From the NCBI GenBank assembly GCA_013373595.1, contig JABXHO010000044.1:1-64000 (forward strand): DNA of 64,000 nucleotides. Direction: 5' to 3'. The position numbers were made by a program, and so were the translations under genes. This document shows, piece by piece, positions 51,953-60,437 of this stretch. How positions within the stretch are numbered: the first letter of the stretch is position 1; each line of letters opens with the position of its first letter. The stretch is from Flavobacteriales bacterium (GTDB taxonomy: Bacteria; Bacteroidota; Bacteroidia; Flavobacteriales_D; Crocinitomicaceae). The notes beneath the pieces were generated by a model that ran no database searches, had not been told where the DNA came from, and saw only the letters and a program-made list of their open reading frames with translations.

Positions 51953-53674
51953 ATGCAAAAAAGATGGTTTGTGCGTGCACCACAAGATAGTACAACCGTA
52001 GAAGCATTTCGTTCAGAATTAAAAGTAGATGCCGTTGTGGCCGAACTATTGCTTCAGCGTGGCATTGATAGCTACGAAAAAGCGGAAGCTTTCTTTCGTC
52101 CTAAGCGCGAGCATTTGCATGATCCGTTTTTGATGAAAGATATGGATGTCGCGGTAGAACGTCTCATTGGCGCCATTGAGCATCAACAAAAGGTGTTGTT
52201 GTATGGCGATTACGATGTGGATGGAACAACGGCGGTGACCTTGCTTTATCATTTATTGAAAGATCGAATTGAGCACTTGGATTATTACATTCCAGATCGC
52301 TATTCGGAAGGATATGGTGTCAGCAAAGCAGGAATTAATTACGCAATTGATCAAGAGGTTGATTTAATCATTACACTCGACTGCGGAATCAAAGCGAAGG
52401 AACGCATTCAACAAGCGCGCGATGCAGGTATTGACGTCGTTGTGTGCGATCACCACCGCCCTGGCAGTGAATTGCCCAATGCGATCGTGCTCGATCCGAA
52501 ACGGGAAGATTGCAGCTATCCATTTGATGAATTGTGCGGGTGCGGTGTAGGCTTTAAATTTATGCAAGCCTTGTTTCAGCAAAAAGAATGGAACACCGCC
52601 TTGTTGTGGGATCAATTGGATTTGTTGGCACTGAGCATTGGAGCCGATTTAGTTCCGGTTACAGGTGAAAATCGTGTGCTGGCAATGTTGGGATTGGAAC
52701 GATTGAATACTTTGCCACGATTGGCATTTCGTGAGATGTTGGTGCTGGCGAACCGTAGTTTCCCTGTCACGCTAACGGACGTTGTGTTTACCATTGCTCC
52801 GCGAATAAATGCTGCGGGGAGATTGCGTTCAGGGAAATATGCCGTTGAGTTGATGATTTCGAACAACCGCGAGGAAATTGAACAACTAGCAGCTGAAATA
52901 AATGCAGACAATTCCGAGCGAAAAGAGTTGGATAAAGGCATTACAGAGGAAGCGTTGGAAATGCTCGAAACGTACCCGAAAAACCGTACAACGAACGTCG
53001 TGTTTAGTCCGAATTGGCACAAAGGCGTAGTGGGAATTGTGGCTTCACGTATTATCGAAAAGTCGTACAAACCAACCATCGTTTTGACAAAATCGAATGG
53101 GGAAATTACCGGTTCGGCACGATCAGTTGACGGGTTCGATGTGTATAAGGCCATCGAAAAATGCTCCGACTTATTAGAGAAGTTTGGAGGACACAAATAC
53201 GCTGCAGGACTTACGATGAAAGAGGAAAATGTACACGAATTCATGTCGGCTTTCGAAGCAGCTGTTTCGGAAAGTATTGACCCCAAATTATTGATTCCAG
53301 AAGAGAAAATTGACCTCGAACTATCTTTTGATGATGTCTTTCGAAAGGAAGAAAATCGAATGAAAATCCCAAGATTAAAACGAATTTTGCGACAATTTGA
53401 GCCACACGGCCCTGGAAATATGAAGCCTGTATTCGTTTCCACGAATGTTTTTTCGACCAATCTTCGAGTATTGAAGGATGCGCATTTGAAGCTTTCTGTC
53501 ACACAACCCGAATCGGATGTGGTGCTCGAAGCCATTGCCTTCAATCAAGCGGACAAGGAAGAAGATGTTGCTTCGGGGATACCGTTCGACGTGGCCTACA
53601 CATTAGAAATCAATCGCTGGCAAGATCGCGAAACCTTGCAGTTAAACGTGAAGGATATTCGCCCTCACGTTTAG
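51953..53674 (+). CDS. recJ: Single-stranded-DNA-specific exonuclease RecJ
   Basis: RecJ degrades single-stranded DNA 5' to 3' in RecF-pathway recombination and mismatch/base excision repair. From the ATG at 51953 the protein has 573 residues, the usual length. DHH-family motifs are intact: YGDYDVDGTTAVTLL (residues 84-98, metal-binding Asp86, Asp88, Asp90), TLDCGI (141-146) and the signature CDHHRP (165-170). Later, NAAGRLRSG (motif V region) and the C-terminal DHHA1 domain with GHKYAAGL follow. An upstream in-frame GTG at 51893 adds 20 residues with no family likeness. The stop overlaps the stop of the converging PLP enzyme gene by four bases. Confidence 0.95.
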   Translation: MQKRWFVRAPQDSTTVEAFRSELKVDAVVAELLLQRGIDSYEKAEAFFRPKREHLHDPFLMKDMDVAVERLIGAIEHQQKVLLYGDYDVDGTTAVTLLYHLLKDRIEHLDYYIPDRYSEGYGVSKAGINYAIDQEVDLIITLDCGIKAKERIQQARDAGIDVVVCDHHRPGSELPNAIVLDPKREDCSYPFDELCGCGVGFKFMQALFQQKEWNTALLWDQLDLLALSIGADLVPVTGENRVLAMLGLERLNTLPRLAFREMLVLANRSFPVTLTDVVFTIAPRINAAGRLRSGKYAVELMISNNREEIEQLAAEINADNSERKELDKGITEEALEMLETYPKNRTTNVVFSPNWHKGVVGIVASRIIEKSYKPTIVLTKSNGEITGSARSVDGFDVYKAIEKCSDLLEKFGGHKYAAGLTMKEENVHEFMSAFEAAVSESIDPKLLIPEEKIDLELSFDDVFRKEENRMKIPRLKRILRQFEPHGPGNMKPVFVSTNVFSTNLRVLKDAHLKLSVTQPESDVVLEAIAFNQADKEEDVASGIPFDVAYTLEINRWQDRETLQLNVKDIRPHV

Positions 53675-54924
53675 GCATTCAACGCTTGATCAATATCTCG
53701 AATCAAATCTGAATAATGTTCCACTCCAATCGAGAGGCGAATGAGTTTTTCGGTAATATTCATGATCGATTTTGCCTCTTGATCTACGTCAGCATGCGTC
53801 ATCGTTTGTGGATGTTCCGCCAAACTTTCGGTTCCTCCCAACGAAACAGCGAGTTTGATCAATTTGAGGTTATTCAAAAAAGAAAAGGCTTCTGCTTCCC
53901 CACCAATAACGTCAAAGGCGATCATGGCTCCGTGCGAAGTATATTGTCGTGCAATCAATGCTTTTTCTTCTTCTGTTCCATTTTTGGCCGTATTTCCTAA
54001 ATAGTAAACGTGTTCAACCTTCGGGTGATTGTTCAAGAACTCAGCTACTTTTTGTGCGTTGCTCGCTTGTTGGTCCATGCGGACTTTCAATGTTTCCAAG
54101 CTTCGCATCAGCAACCAACCTGTCCAAGGTCCGGCCATGTTTCCAAGGAAGGTGCGTAATCCTTTCACGCGAGCGATAAGTTCTTTTGATCCGAGACAAG
54201 CGCCAGCAATAACATCTGAATGACCACCAATATATTTCGTAGCTGAATACAATACCAAATCGGCTCCGTGTTTCAACGGATGCTGCCAAAGTGGTCCCAT
54301 GTAGGTGTTGTCTACGGATAAAACAACTGGTTTTTCCTCTGTTGAGAAGTGTTCCTTAATGCGCGCGCACATTTCGATATCAATCAATGCATTGGTCGGA
54401 TTTGCAGGCGTTTCAATATGAATCATCGTTAAGTGAGCACCTTTTCCTGTCGCTTCGATGCGCTCGATGATTTCTTCTTCCGATTCGCCAGCCATGAAAC
54501 CAATTGCTTCGATGTTCAACTTTTTCAAAAAGTGATTAATGAAATGGTCTGTTCCACCATATACAGGTCGGCTGTAGAGTAAAAGATCTCCGGGCGCCAT
54601 GAATTCCATAATCGCAGTCGAAATGGCTGACATCCCACTTTCGAAAACAGCACAATCTTCGGCTTTGTCCCATAAACACAATCGGTTTTCGAGAATTTCC
54701 AAATCGGGATTGTTCAATCGACTGTAGATCAAACCTAATTCTTCATCTTCCTCTTTTTCACTGAGTCCGTAAGCGACTTCAAAGAAGCGTTTTCCTTGCT
54801 CGGCCGAGTCGAATACAAAGGTGGATGTTTGAAAGATGGGACATTTTATCGCACCTTCAGAAAGGGCGGGTTTGTATCCATAACTCATCATTAAACTTTC
54901 GGGTCGAAATGAAGAATAATCCAT
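53671..54924 (-). CDS. Cys/Met-metabolism PLP-dependent enzyme (cystathionine gamma-lyase/synthase or OAH sulfhydrylase type)
   Basis: This 417-residue enzyme is a type-I-fold pyridoxal-phosphate protein of trans-sulfuration. The PLP lysine is Lys230 in SATKYIGGHSD, with Asp205 (VDNTYMGP) pairing with the ring nitrogen and IYSRLNNP carrying Tyr67. GMSA (97-100) contacts the phosphate. The site next to the YGG motif is VYGGTDHF, with Gly where methionine gamma-lyase has its key Cys, so I favour cystathionine gamma-lyase/synthase or O-acetylhomoserine sulfhydrylase activity. The start at 54924 (MDYSSFRPES) was chosen; an in-frame ATG lies 27 bases upstream. A divergent Lrp/AsnC gene upstream is a plausible regulator. 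Confidence 0.85.
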   Translation of the reverse strand: MDYSSFRPESLMMSYGYKPALSEGAIKCPIFQTSTFVFDSAEQGKRFFEVAYGLSEKEEDEELGLIYSRLNNPDLEILENRLCLWDKAEDCAVFESGMSAISTAIMEFMAPGDLLLYSRPVYGGTDHFINHFLKKLNIEAIGFMAGESEEEIIERIEATGKGAHLTMIHIETPANPTNALIDIEMCARIKEHFSTEEKPVVLSVDNTYMGPLWQHPLKHGADLVLYSATKYIGGHSDVIAGACLGSKELIARVKGLRTFLGNMAGPWTGWLLMRSLETLKVRMDQQASNAQKVAEFLNNHPKVEHVYYLGNTAKNGTEEEKALIARQYTSHGAMIAFDVIGGEAEAFSFLNNLKLIKLAVSLGGTESLAEHPQTMTHADVDQEAKSIMNITEKLIRLSIGVEHYSDLIRDIDQALNA

Positions 54925-55037
54925 ATGCTGTTTTTGTGTAAACATATACAATCATCTGCTTTGTGTGAAAAGGATAGAAAATAACTCTAAATTTGAAAGA
55001 TATACAGATGATTCCATCTAATTAATAGTTTAGAATA

Positions 55038-55511
55038 ATGCCAACAAAAGAAAAAACATCTGCGGATATTAAGATTGATGAGATTGACCAAACCATTCTC
55101 ATGCTCTTAAGTGATAACGGAAAGCTAAGCAACAAAGAAGTTGCCGATAAAGTGGGATTAACCGTAACGCCAACCTACGAACGCATTCGCAGACTAGAAC
55201 GATCGGGCGTGATTAAGGGATATCGTGCGGTGTTAGATTCAAAATTGATGGGGAAGGACCTTCATGTTCATTGCCACATCACCTTGAAAAACCATGAAAA
55301 GGAATCGATTTTGGATTTTGAAGAGAAGATTGTTCAGCTGGATGAAGTGGTTGGGTGCTACAACATTGCAGGCGATTACGATTATACCCTTCATGTGGAG
55401 ATTTCGGACATGGACGCCTATCATGAATTCATTCGAAAAACCTTGACATCGATCAAAAACATTGGGAATGTCCGAAGTGCATTTGTGATGAAAACAATGA
55501 AACGAAAATAA
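55038..55511 (+). CDS. Lrp/AsnC-family transcription regulator
   Basis: This 157-residue protein has a helix-turn-helix in the first 65 residues (IDQTILMLLSDNGKLSNKEVADKVGLTVTPTYERIRRLERSGVI). An AsnC_trans_reg (RAM) ligand-binding domain follows (VVGCYNIAGDYDYTLHVEI). Family members bind amino acids and switch between activation and repression. The gene is divergent from the Cys/Met PLP enzyme with 113 bases between their starts, an arrangement seen with methionine-catabolic genes elsewhere. The effector may be methionine, cysteine or a branched-chain amino acid, by inference from the neighbour. Confidence 0.92.
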   Translation: MPTKEKTSADIKIDEIDQTILMLLSDNGKLSNKEVADKVGLTVTPTYERIRRLERSGVIKGYRAVLDSKLMGKDLHVHCHITLKNHEKESILDFEEKIVQLDEVVGCYNIAGDYDYTLHVEISDMDAYHEFIRKTLTSIKNIGNVRSAFVMKTMKRK

Positions 55512-55541
55512 AAAACTCCGTCCCAAATAGTTGGGACGGAG
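55507..55541 (-). terminator. Rho-independent terminator of the c-haem lipoprotein gene
   Basis: A perfect 11-bp stem (CTCCGTCCCAA at 55516-55526 with TTGGGACGGAG at 55531-55541) has a 4-base loop, followed on the minus strand by a T-rich run (55515-55507). It also lies directly after the Lrp stop and may block readthrough both ways, though there is no T-run on the plus side. Confidence 0.85.
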
Positions 55542-55564
55542 CTTAAATTGAATTGTGCTAAATT

Positions 55565-57016
55565 TTACTCTTTGTGTATACTTCGGAGTATAGCGTTTGC
55601 TCGCATAACTTGTACGTGCGTTTCTTTTACTTCTTTCTTCGACATTCCTTCGAGTCTACCTGAATAACCGTTAAACAAGTGACTAATTTTCAATGGAGAG
55701 TTCTTTCCTGCGTAATTGGCATTATGGCAAGAAAAACAGTTGGCAAGATCCGACACCGTTGTTGAATAGATGTTTGATTTACCAAAACCAAATTGAACAT
55801 ATGTTTCCATTGTAATGTTGTAGGCGGCAACAGATCCACGTGTAAGATCGCCTGGAGATGAACTGCTCAATTGATAGCTGAGCGAATCAAGCAATGCAGC
55901 TTGCGCTTCTACCCCCTCATAATCTTCCGTATTGATCCAAATTGAACCGTTTAAGAAGTAATTTCTCCAAACGTCTGACAATTGATCTTTCACGCTTGCG
56001 TTCAAGTCTTGAATGTTTTGCAGGTTTTCCAGGGCATTAGTCTGACTTGTTGCCATGTACTCTTTTTGGCCAGCAGCGTTAATTTCAACAGGAACACCAT
56101 GGTCATATACGTTGAAAACATTCGTATTTATTCCAGCTCCGCTTGTTATGTTTTCAGTTGTTGCCTTAGCATTGGCAGTAAACAATGGGTAGCCAGTACT
56201 GCTTGTAACATTCGCATCGGAAGTATGTGTCGCCTCTGACCAATCATACATTGGGGCAAGTTCATCGTGTTCAAAAGTCGCCCAAATAAACTCTGGATGA
56301 TTTTCTACAATCCCAACTACGTGAATTCCCAACAGTGCCACCCGTGCAGATTTTCCATTAATTTCTCCATCAGTAATGTAGTAGGTGGATGAATCGGCAC
56401 CAAGCGCTGAAGCATTCAACCAAGATGTTTTCATTTCAAGCGCACCAACGGGGAACGTAACCCCTTCCAATTTATCTGAGTCTGCAGGGTTGTTAACCAT
56501 AGGGGCATAGGTTTTTAGTGTGTTCAACAACACATCATTCGCTAGAATAGAATAATAAACAGTGTTCTTGTAAGTGGCAGCATCTGTGTTTGATTTCAAA
56601 ATGTCACTTATACCACTCGCCTGACCAGTATCTGTTAGAATAACCGTACTTCCTTTTCCAAGTGTGTCCCCAATAGAACTTACTTGTGTCATGTTTTCGA
56701 GGAAGAAAGGTGTTCCGTTTACGTCGTTTGTAAGCCAGAGAAATTTTTGCCACGACCAACGTTGAAAGTCGCAGTTGGTTACGGTTGCATTGTTAGCAAA
56801 CACACTTGTTGCCCCCTCATTTGGAGCTGGTGTTTTCCGAATGCCATTATTGTCTTCAGTAAACCAAGATGCCGGAGCTGTTGAGCAGTCCGCAACAGGT
56901 TGGTCATTTTCTGTGACAGCAACGAGTATGTTGTCCGTTGTGAGTTCAGTGTTTTCGCATGAAGCAAAAAGTAGGGTCGCTGAAAGCGCGACGAGAATGT
57001 GGTTATGTACCTTCAT
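55565..57016 (-). CDS. Lipoprotein with C-terminal single c-type haem motif
   Basis: This 483-residue protein has lipobox FASC (Cys20) and a C-terminal haem-binding motif CFSCH (Cys427, Cys430, His431) in NCFSCHNANYAG. Residues 40-410 match no family I recognise; they include WSWQKFLWLTNDVNGTPFFLEN and FIWATFEHDELAPMYDW, with many aromatic residues. Such proteins with a lone haem near the C-terminus are often periplasmic electron carriers or enzymes (for example cytochrome-linked oxidases). No oxidase or reductase genes are adjacent. A terminator follows. It would be matured by the c-type cytochrome assembly system, which is not in this window. Confidence 0.8.
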   Translation of the reverse strand: MKVHNHILVALSATLLFASCENTELTTDNILVAVTENDQPVADCSTAPASWFTEDNNGIRKTPAPNEGATSVFANNATVTNCDFQRWSWQKFLWLTNDVNGTPFFLENMTQVSSIGDTLGKGSTVILTDTGQASGISDILKSNTDAATYKNTVYYSILANDVLLNTLKTYAPMVNNPADSDKLEGVTFPVGALEMKTSWLNASALGADSSTYYITDGEINGKSARVALLGIHVVGIVENHPEFIWATFEHDELAPMYDWSEATHTSDANVTSSTGYPLFTANAKATTENITSGAGINTNVFNVYDHGVPVEINAAGQKEYMATSQTNALENLQNIQDLNASVKDQLSDVWRNYFLNGSIWINTEDYEGVEAQAALLDSLSYQLSSSSPGDLTRGSVAAYNITMETYVQFGFGKSNIYSTTVSDLANCFSCHNANYAGKNSPLKISHLFNGYSGRLEGMSKKEVKETHVQVMRANAILRSIHKE

Positions 57017-57229
57017 AGCTGTTAGTTTTTAGCGAGTCTTGTGGTAGAAGACATCGTAATAGTTAGCCTTACAAATATCAGGAACACATCTTGAATAAAA
57101 GCGCGTAGAAATACCCGAATCGAATATTACCTAAGGAAGGTTGTTTAACGTAGAAAGCGTCAAAATTGTGAGAATTAAAGCTCATTGTCAGCTTGAAAAT
57201 ATATATTTACGTAGCAAACCATACTCACT

Positions 57230-59065
57230 ATGAAACTAATTGACGTCCTAGATCAAACTAATACAATTGAAAAATCTTCTTTCTATAAAATACTAAACAA
57301 TCTCATTGAGGAAGGTGAAACTGATGAGATAGAAGAGATTCTAAATAAAAATCGACATGTTAAAGAAATTGATCACTTTAACATCAACAAAGTGTTTATG
57401 CATCTCAGGAAAGAGTTTAAAAAGCATATTCAGTTTGAACTGGCAAGTAATTTATCTCAATTAGACATCTTGATTGATATTCTTATTAGGGATGGAAATG
57501 TCATCATGAAGGACCGATGGTTCCATGATTTGTATAAGAAGGAGATTGAAGCGTTAAGTGAAGCAAGTGAAATATTTACTGGATTAATCAACACCGAGTC
57601 AAAGGAACTAGAAAGTCATAGGAGGAGAGATTACGTCATCTACCGTGCATGTGTAGAAACGGCTTACACAAACGATGAAGCCAATAATCAAGACAAGAAA
57701 GTGACTTCTGACGAGTATTCGCTGCTTCAAACGTTGTCAGATGAACTAGAGCTTTCAAATGAAGAAATTCGATTGATCAACTTTAGTATAGTTCCGATAG
57801 AGCCTTTGGATCAGGATGTTTTGATTAAAAACCTCAAAGATTTAGGGATAATTTTCTACCACAAGAAGGACTATTGTGTGTATGTGCCTGATGAAATCGT
57901 AAAGATTCTCAGAGAGATAAGGGGTAAAAGTATTGCCGATAAATACCTGAGAAGAGTTTTGAAGGTTTTGAAGGGGCCAGAACTAAATTTGGTGTGTAAA
58001 AGACACAACATCAATCAAAGAAGTGGTCTCGAAGAGAAGGTGAAAACAATCATCAATCAAGGGATTTCCCTGAAAAGTCTTTTGAAACAAGGTATTCACA
58101 AGGAGGATACAAAACTGAATGATCGTAAAAAGACCGTTAATCGAATAATGGAAGACCTTGGTATAGAATCAAGGGGATCAACAATAGAAGATAAAATTGA
58201 GCTAATTGTTCAACATTTTAATATAGTTGAGAAGGATGAGACGATAGGCATTTCTATGGATGGTTATGAGTTGCTTTGTAAAGACTTAAACGAAGTTTTA
58301 CCACATATCAACAATTATTTGAGAGACGAGTTTCATTTTCAAGAAAAGGAAGTTTTAAAAGCGCAATTTCTTGCAGACCACAATATCAAACCACGTGATA
58401 TTTTGGATTTGATTGTAGAGGCAGATCTTCGGTCCTTTTGCGACTCGAAAGGCGTTTCGTTTAGGGGAGATGAGGTACAGAATATCTTAAACTCGTACAC
58501 CGACACTGAGAGCATCTACATTGAAAACTTCGTAAACATTGGAAATCGCGATTTAAATGCGTTAAAGACGAACAATATTAATATCACATCTGCTGAGATC
58601 GGATTGAAGTACGAAGAGGTAACGAGAATCTTATTTCGAGAGTTAGGTTTCAATGTGAATGAAGAGCTAAAGGCGGAGGTAAATAGCAGTAAGGATAAAA
58701 TTGATATCCTCATTGAAACGGGAGAAAAAGAAGTGATAATTGTTGAGTGTAAAACGGCAAAATCTACGAAGTATAATAAGTTTTCGGCGTGTTCAAGACA
58801 GATTAAATCGTATCAAAAGCATCTTGAAAAGAATGGATATCGAGTAATCAAAACACTGCTTGTTGCTCCCGACTTCACGCCTGATTTTATTGAGGATTGT
58901 GATCTAGATATTGAGTTGAACTTGTCACTTATCACGAGTGAAACGCTCTACAATATCTGGAACGGATTTAAGCATGCTCCACAACAAGTATTTCCAACGA
59001 ACTTGTTGATGCGCGATGCATTGATTAGCGATCAGAAAATTTTAAAGGCGTTAAAAATCAAGTAA
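57230..59065 (+). CDS. TerB-like / SAP-like / PD-(D/E)XK nuclease protein (lone)
   Basis: This 611-residue protein has no signal peptide and no obvious homologue that I can name. The N-terminal half is helical. Residues about 130-185 resemble the TerB-like helical domain, with acidic turns (DEANNQDKKVTSDEYSLL). Three segments have SAP-like spacing: about 250-278 (LVCKRHNINQRSGLEEKVKTI), about 306-330 (IMEDLGIESRGSTIEDKIELI) and about 398-423 (LRSFCDSKGVSFRGDEVQNI). The C-terminal domain shows the PD-(D/E)XK pattern: Glu462/463, Asp492 in DKIDILIE, Glu506-Cys-Lys508 in VECKTAK, and Gln524 in SRQIKSYQ. Arginine is mostly AGA/AGG, unlike its neighbours, which suggests transfer. It stands alone on the plus strand between two minus-strand genes. 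A defence or DNA-processing role is inference. Confidence 0.7.
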   Translation: MKLIDVLDQTNTIEKSSFYKILNNLIEEGETDEIEEILNKNRHVKEIDHFNINKVFMHLRKEFKKHIQFELASNLSQLDILIDILIRDGNVIMKDRWFHDLYKKEIEALSEASEIFTGLINTESKELESHRRRDYVIYRACVETAYTNDEANNQDKKVTSDEYSLLQTLSDELELSNEEIRLINFSIVPIEPLDQDVLIKNLKDLGIIFYHKKDYCVYVPDEIVKILREIRGKSIADKYLRRVLKVLKGPELNLVCKRHNINQRSGLEEKVKTIINQGISLKSLLKQGIHKEDTKLNDRKKTVNRIMEDLGIESRGSTIEDKIELIVQHFNIVEKDETIGISMDGYELLCKDLNEVLPHINNYLRDEFHFQEKEVLKAQFLADHNIKPRDILDLIVEADLRSFCDSKGVSFRGDEVQNILNSYTDTESIYIENFVNIGNRDLNALKTNNINITSAEIGLKYEEVTRILFRELGFNVNEELKAEVNSSKDKIDILIETGEKEVIIVECKTAKSTKYNKFSACSRQIKSYQKHLEKNGYRVIKTLLVAPDFTPDFIEDCDLDIELNLSLITSETLYNIWNGFKHAPQQVFPTNLLMRDALISDQKILKALKIK

Positions 59066-59070
59066 ATAAA

Positions 59071-59102
59071 AAAGCCCAGACCTCTATGGAGACCTGAGCT
59101 TT
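59071..59102 (-). terminator. Weak terminator of the acyl-CoA dehydrogenase
   Basis: An imperfect hairpin (AAAGC...GCTTT with inner CAG/CTG and CCTC/GGAG pairing) is followed on the minus strand by TTTTTT. It lies 20 bases past the minus-strand stop and could also slow plus-strand transcription from the nuclease gene. Confidence 0.45.
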
Positions 59103-59121
59103 CAATATAGTATTCTACTGC

Positions 59122-60327
59122 TTACATTTTCGACAAATCTGGAGCCTCACGTGTAAATGCAGGAATTCCAGTTACGTCCATTCCTGTAATCAACAAGTGG
59201 ATATCGTGTGTTCCTTCATACGTTACAACCGATTCGAGGTTAGCCATGTGTCGCATGATTGAGTACTCATCTGTAATACCCATTCCTCCGTGAATTTGAC
59301 GTGCTTCGCGTGCAATGTCCAACGCAATTTCAACGTTGTTTCGCTTCGCCATGGAAATTTGAGCTGATGTCGCTTTTCCTTCGTTTCGAAGTTGTCCCAA
59401 ACGGAAAGTCAACAATTGAGCTTTCGTGATTTCGGTGATCATCTCCGCCAATTTCTTTTGTACCAATTGGAAAGAACCGATTGGAACACCAAATTGTGTA
59501 CGTTCTTTTGAGTAGCGAACAGCTTGATCGTAACAATCCATCGCTGCACCTAATGCTCCCCATGCAATTCCAAATCGAGCAGAATCCAAACAACCAAGTG
59601 GTGCTCCTAATCCTGATTTATTCGGAAGAATATTTGCTTTTGGAACACGTACGTTGTCGAAAATCAACTCTCCAGTTGCAGAGGCACGAAGTGATAATTT
59701 TCCATGCATTTCAGGTGTAGAAAAACCTTCCATTCCTCGCTCAACGATCAATCCATGGATGCGTCCTTCTTCATTCTTTGCCCAAACAACAGCGATATCT
59801 GCGAATGGAGCATTTGAAATCCACATTTTCGCACCGTTCAAAATAACATGGTCACCATCATCTTTGAAATTGGTAATCATTCCTCCTGGGTTCGATCCAT
59901 GATCAGGCTCTGTTAATCCAAAACATCCGATCATTTCTCCTGTTCCCAATTTTGGAAGGTACTTCATGCGTTGCTCCTCATTTCCGTATTTCCAGATCGG
60001 GTACATAACCAAAGAACTTTGCACAGAAGCTGTAGATCGTAAACCTGAGTCACAACGCTCCAACTCTTGCATAATCAATCCGTAGGAAATCTGATCCAAT
60101 CCAGGTCCTCCATATTGTTCTGGGATGTACGGACCAAAAGCACCGATTTCACCCAAACCAGGTAAAATATGACTTGGGAAGGTTGCTTTTTCATAGTGCT
60201 CGTCGATAATCGGCGACACTTCTTTCTTCACCCAGGCGCGCGCAGCGTCTCTTACAAGTTTGTGTTCTTCTGAAAGAAGATCATCCATATTGTAATAATC
60301 GGGATGTGTATATAAGTCAGTTCTCAT
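59122..60327 (-). CDS. Acyl-CoA dehydrogenase, glutaryl-CoA dehydrogenase type
   Basis: This 401-residue FAD enzyme has the glutaryl-CoA dehydrogenase signature. The catalytic base is Glu371 in VTYEGTHDIH, and Arg97 in RSTASVQSSLVM matches the Arg that binds the glutaryl carboxylate and guides decarboxylation. Also present are FGLTEPDHGSNPGGM (the flavin/substrate loop), MWISNAPFAD and the ARQIHGGMGITDEY motif. Glutaryl-CoA dehydrogenase oxidises and decarboxylates glutaryl-CoA to crotonyl-CoA in lysine and tryptophan degradation. Electrons pass to an electron-transfer flavoprotein. No other pathway genes are adjacent. The start is the ATG at 60325-60327, with a -7 box 23 bases upstream. Confidence 0.88.
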   Translation of the reverse strand: MRTDLYTHPDYYNMDDLLSEEHKLVRDAARAWVKKEVSPIIDEHYEKATFPSHILPGLGEIGAFGPYIPEQYGGPGLDQISYGLIMQELERCDSGLRSTASVQSSLVMYPIWKYGNEEQRMKYLPKLGTGEMIGCFGLTEPDHGSNPGGMITNFKDDGDHVILNGAKMWISNAPFADIAVVWAKNEEGRIHGLIVERGMEGFSTPEMHGKLSLRASATGELIFDNVRVPKANILPNKSGLGAPLGCLDSARFGIAWGALGAAMDCYDQAVRYSKERTQFGVPIGSFQLVQKKLAEMITEITKAQLLTFRLGQLRNEGKATSAQISMAKRNNVEIALDIAREARQIHGGMGITDEYSIMRHMANLESVVTYEGTHDIHLLITGMDVTGIPAFTREAPDLSKM

Positions 60328-60349
60328 GTCTAATCTTTTTATTGGATCA

Positions 60350-60357
60350 CAAAATTA
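60350..60357 (-). promoter_or_regulatory. -7 box upstream of the acyl-CoA dehydrogenase
   Basis: On the minus strand TAATTTTG (60357-60350) matches TAnnTTTG. No clear -33 TTG is seen at the standard spacing. Confidence 0.4.
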
Positions 60358-60399
60358 ACTATATTTTTGAGGAGTGTTAAAAAAGTCGGAGTCAAGCCT

Positions 60400-60407
60400 T
60401 AACTTTG
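60400..60407 (+). promoter_or_regulatory. -7 box upstream of the DUF4271/hemD pair
   Basis: TAACTTTG matches TAnnTTTG, 30 bases before the GTG start at 60438. It would serve the DUF4271 gene and, 30 bases further on from its stop, hemD. Confidence 0.4.
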
Positions 60408-60437
60408 TTTAAAAATTCGATAAATACGCAATTGTAA

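Noticed and set aside
52612-53544. 310-codon open frame on the minus strand opposite recJ
   Set aside because: Ser/Thr-rich shadow text with no motif. RecJ on the plus strand is certain.
53671-54924. Calling the PLP enzyme methionine gamma-lyase because of the divergent Lrp gene
   Set aside because: The position of the key active-site Cys is Gly here (VYGGTDHF), so the narrower call is unsupported.
57183-57213. Full promoter for the nuclease gene (TTG then TATATTTA)
   Set aside because: The spacer is only 14 bases and the last base of the box differs; too weak to list.
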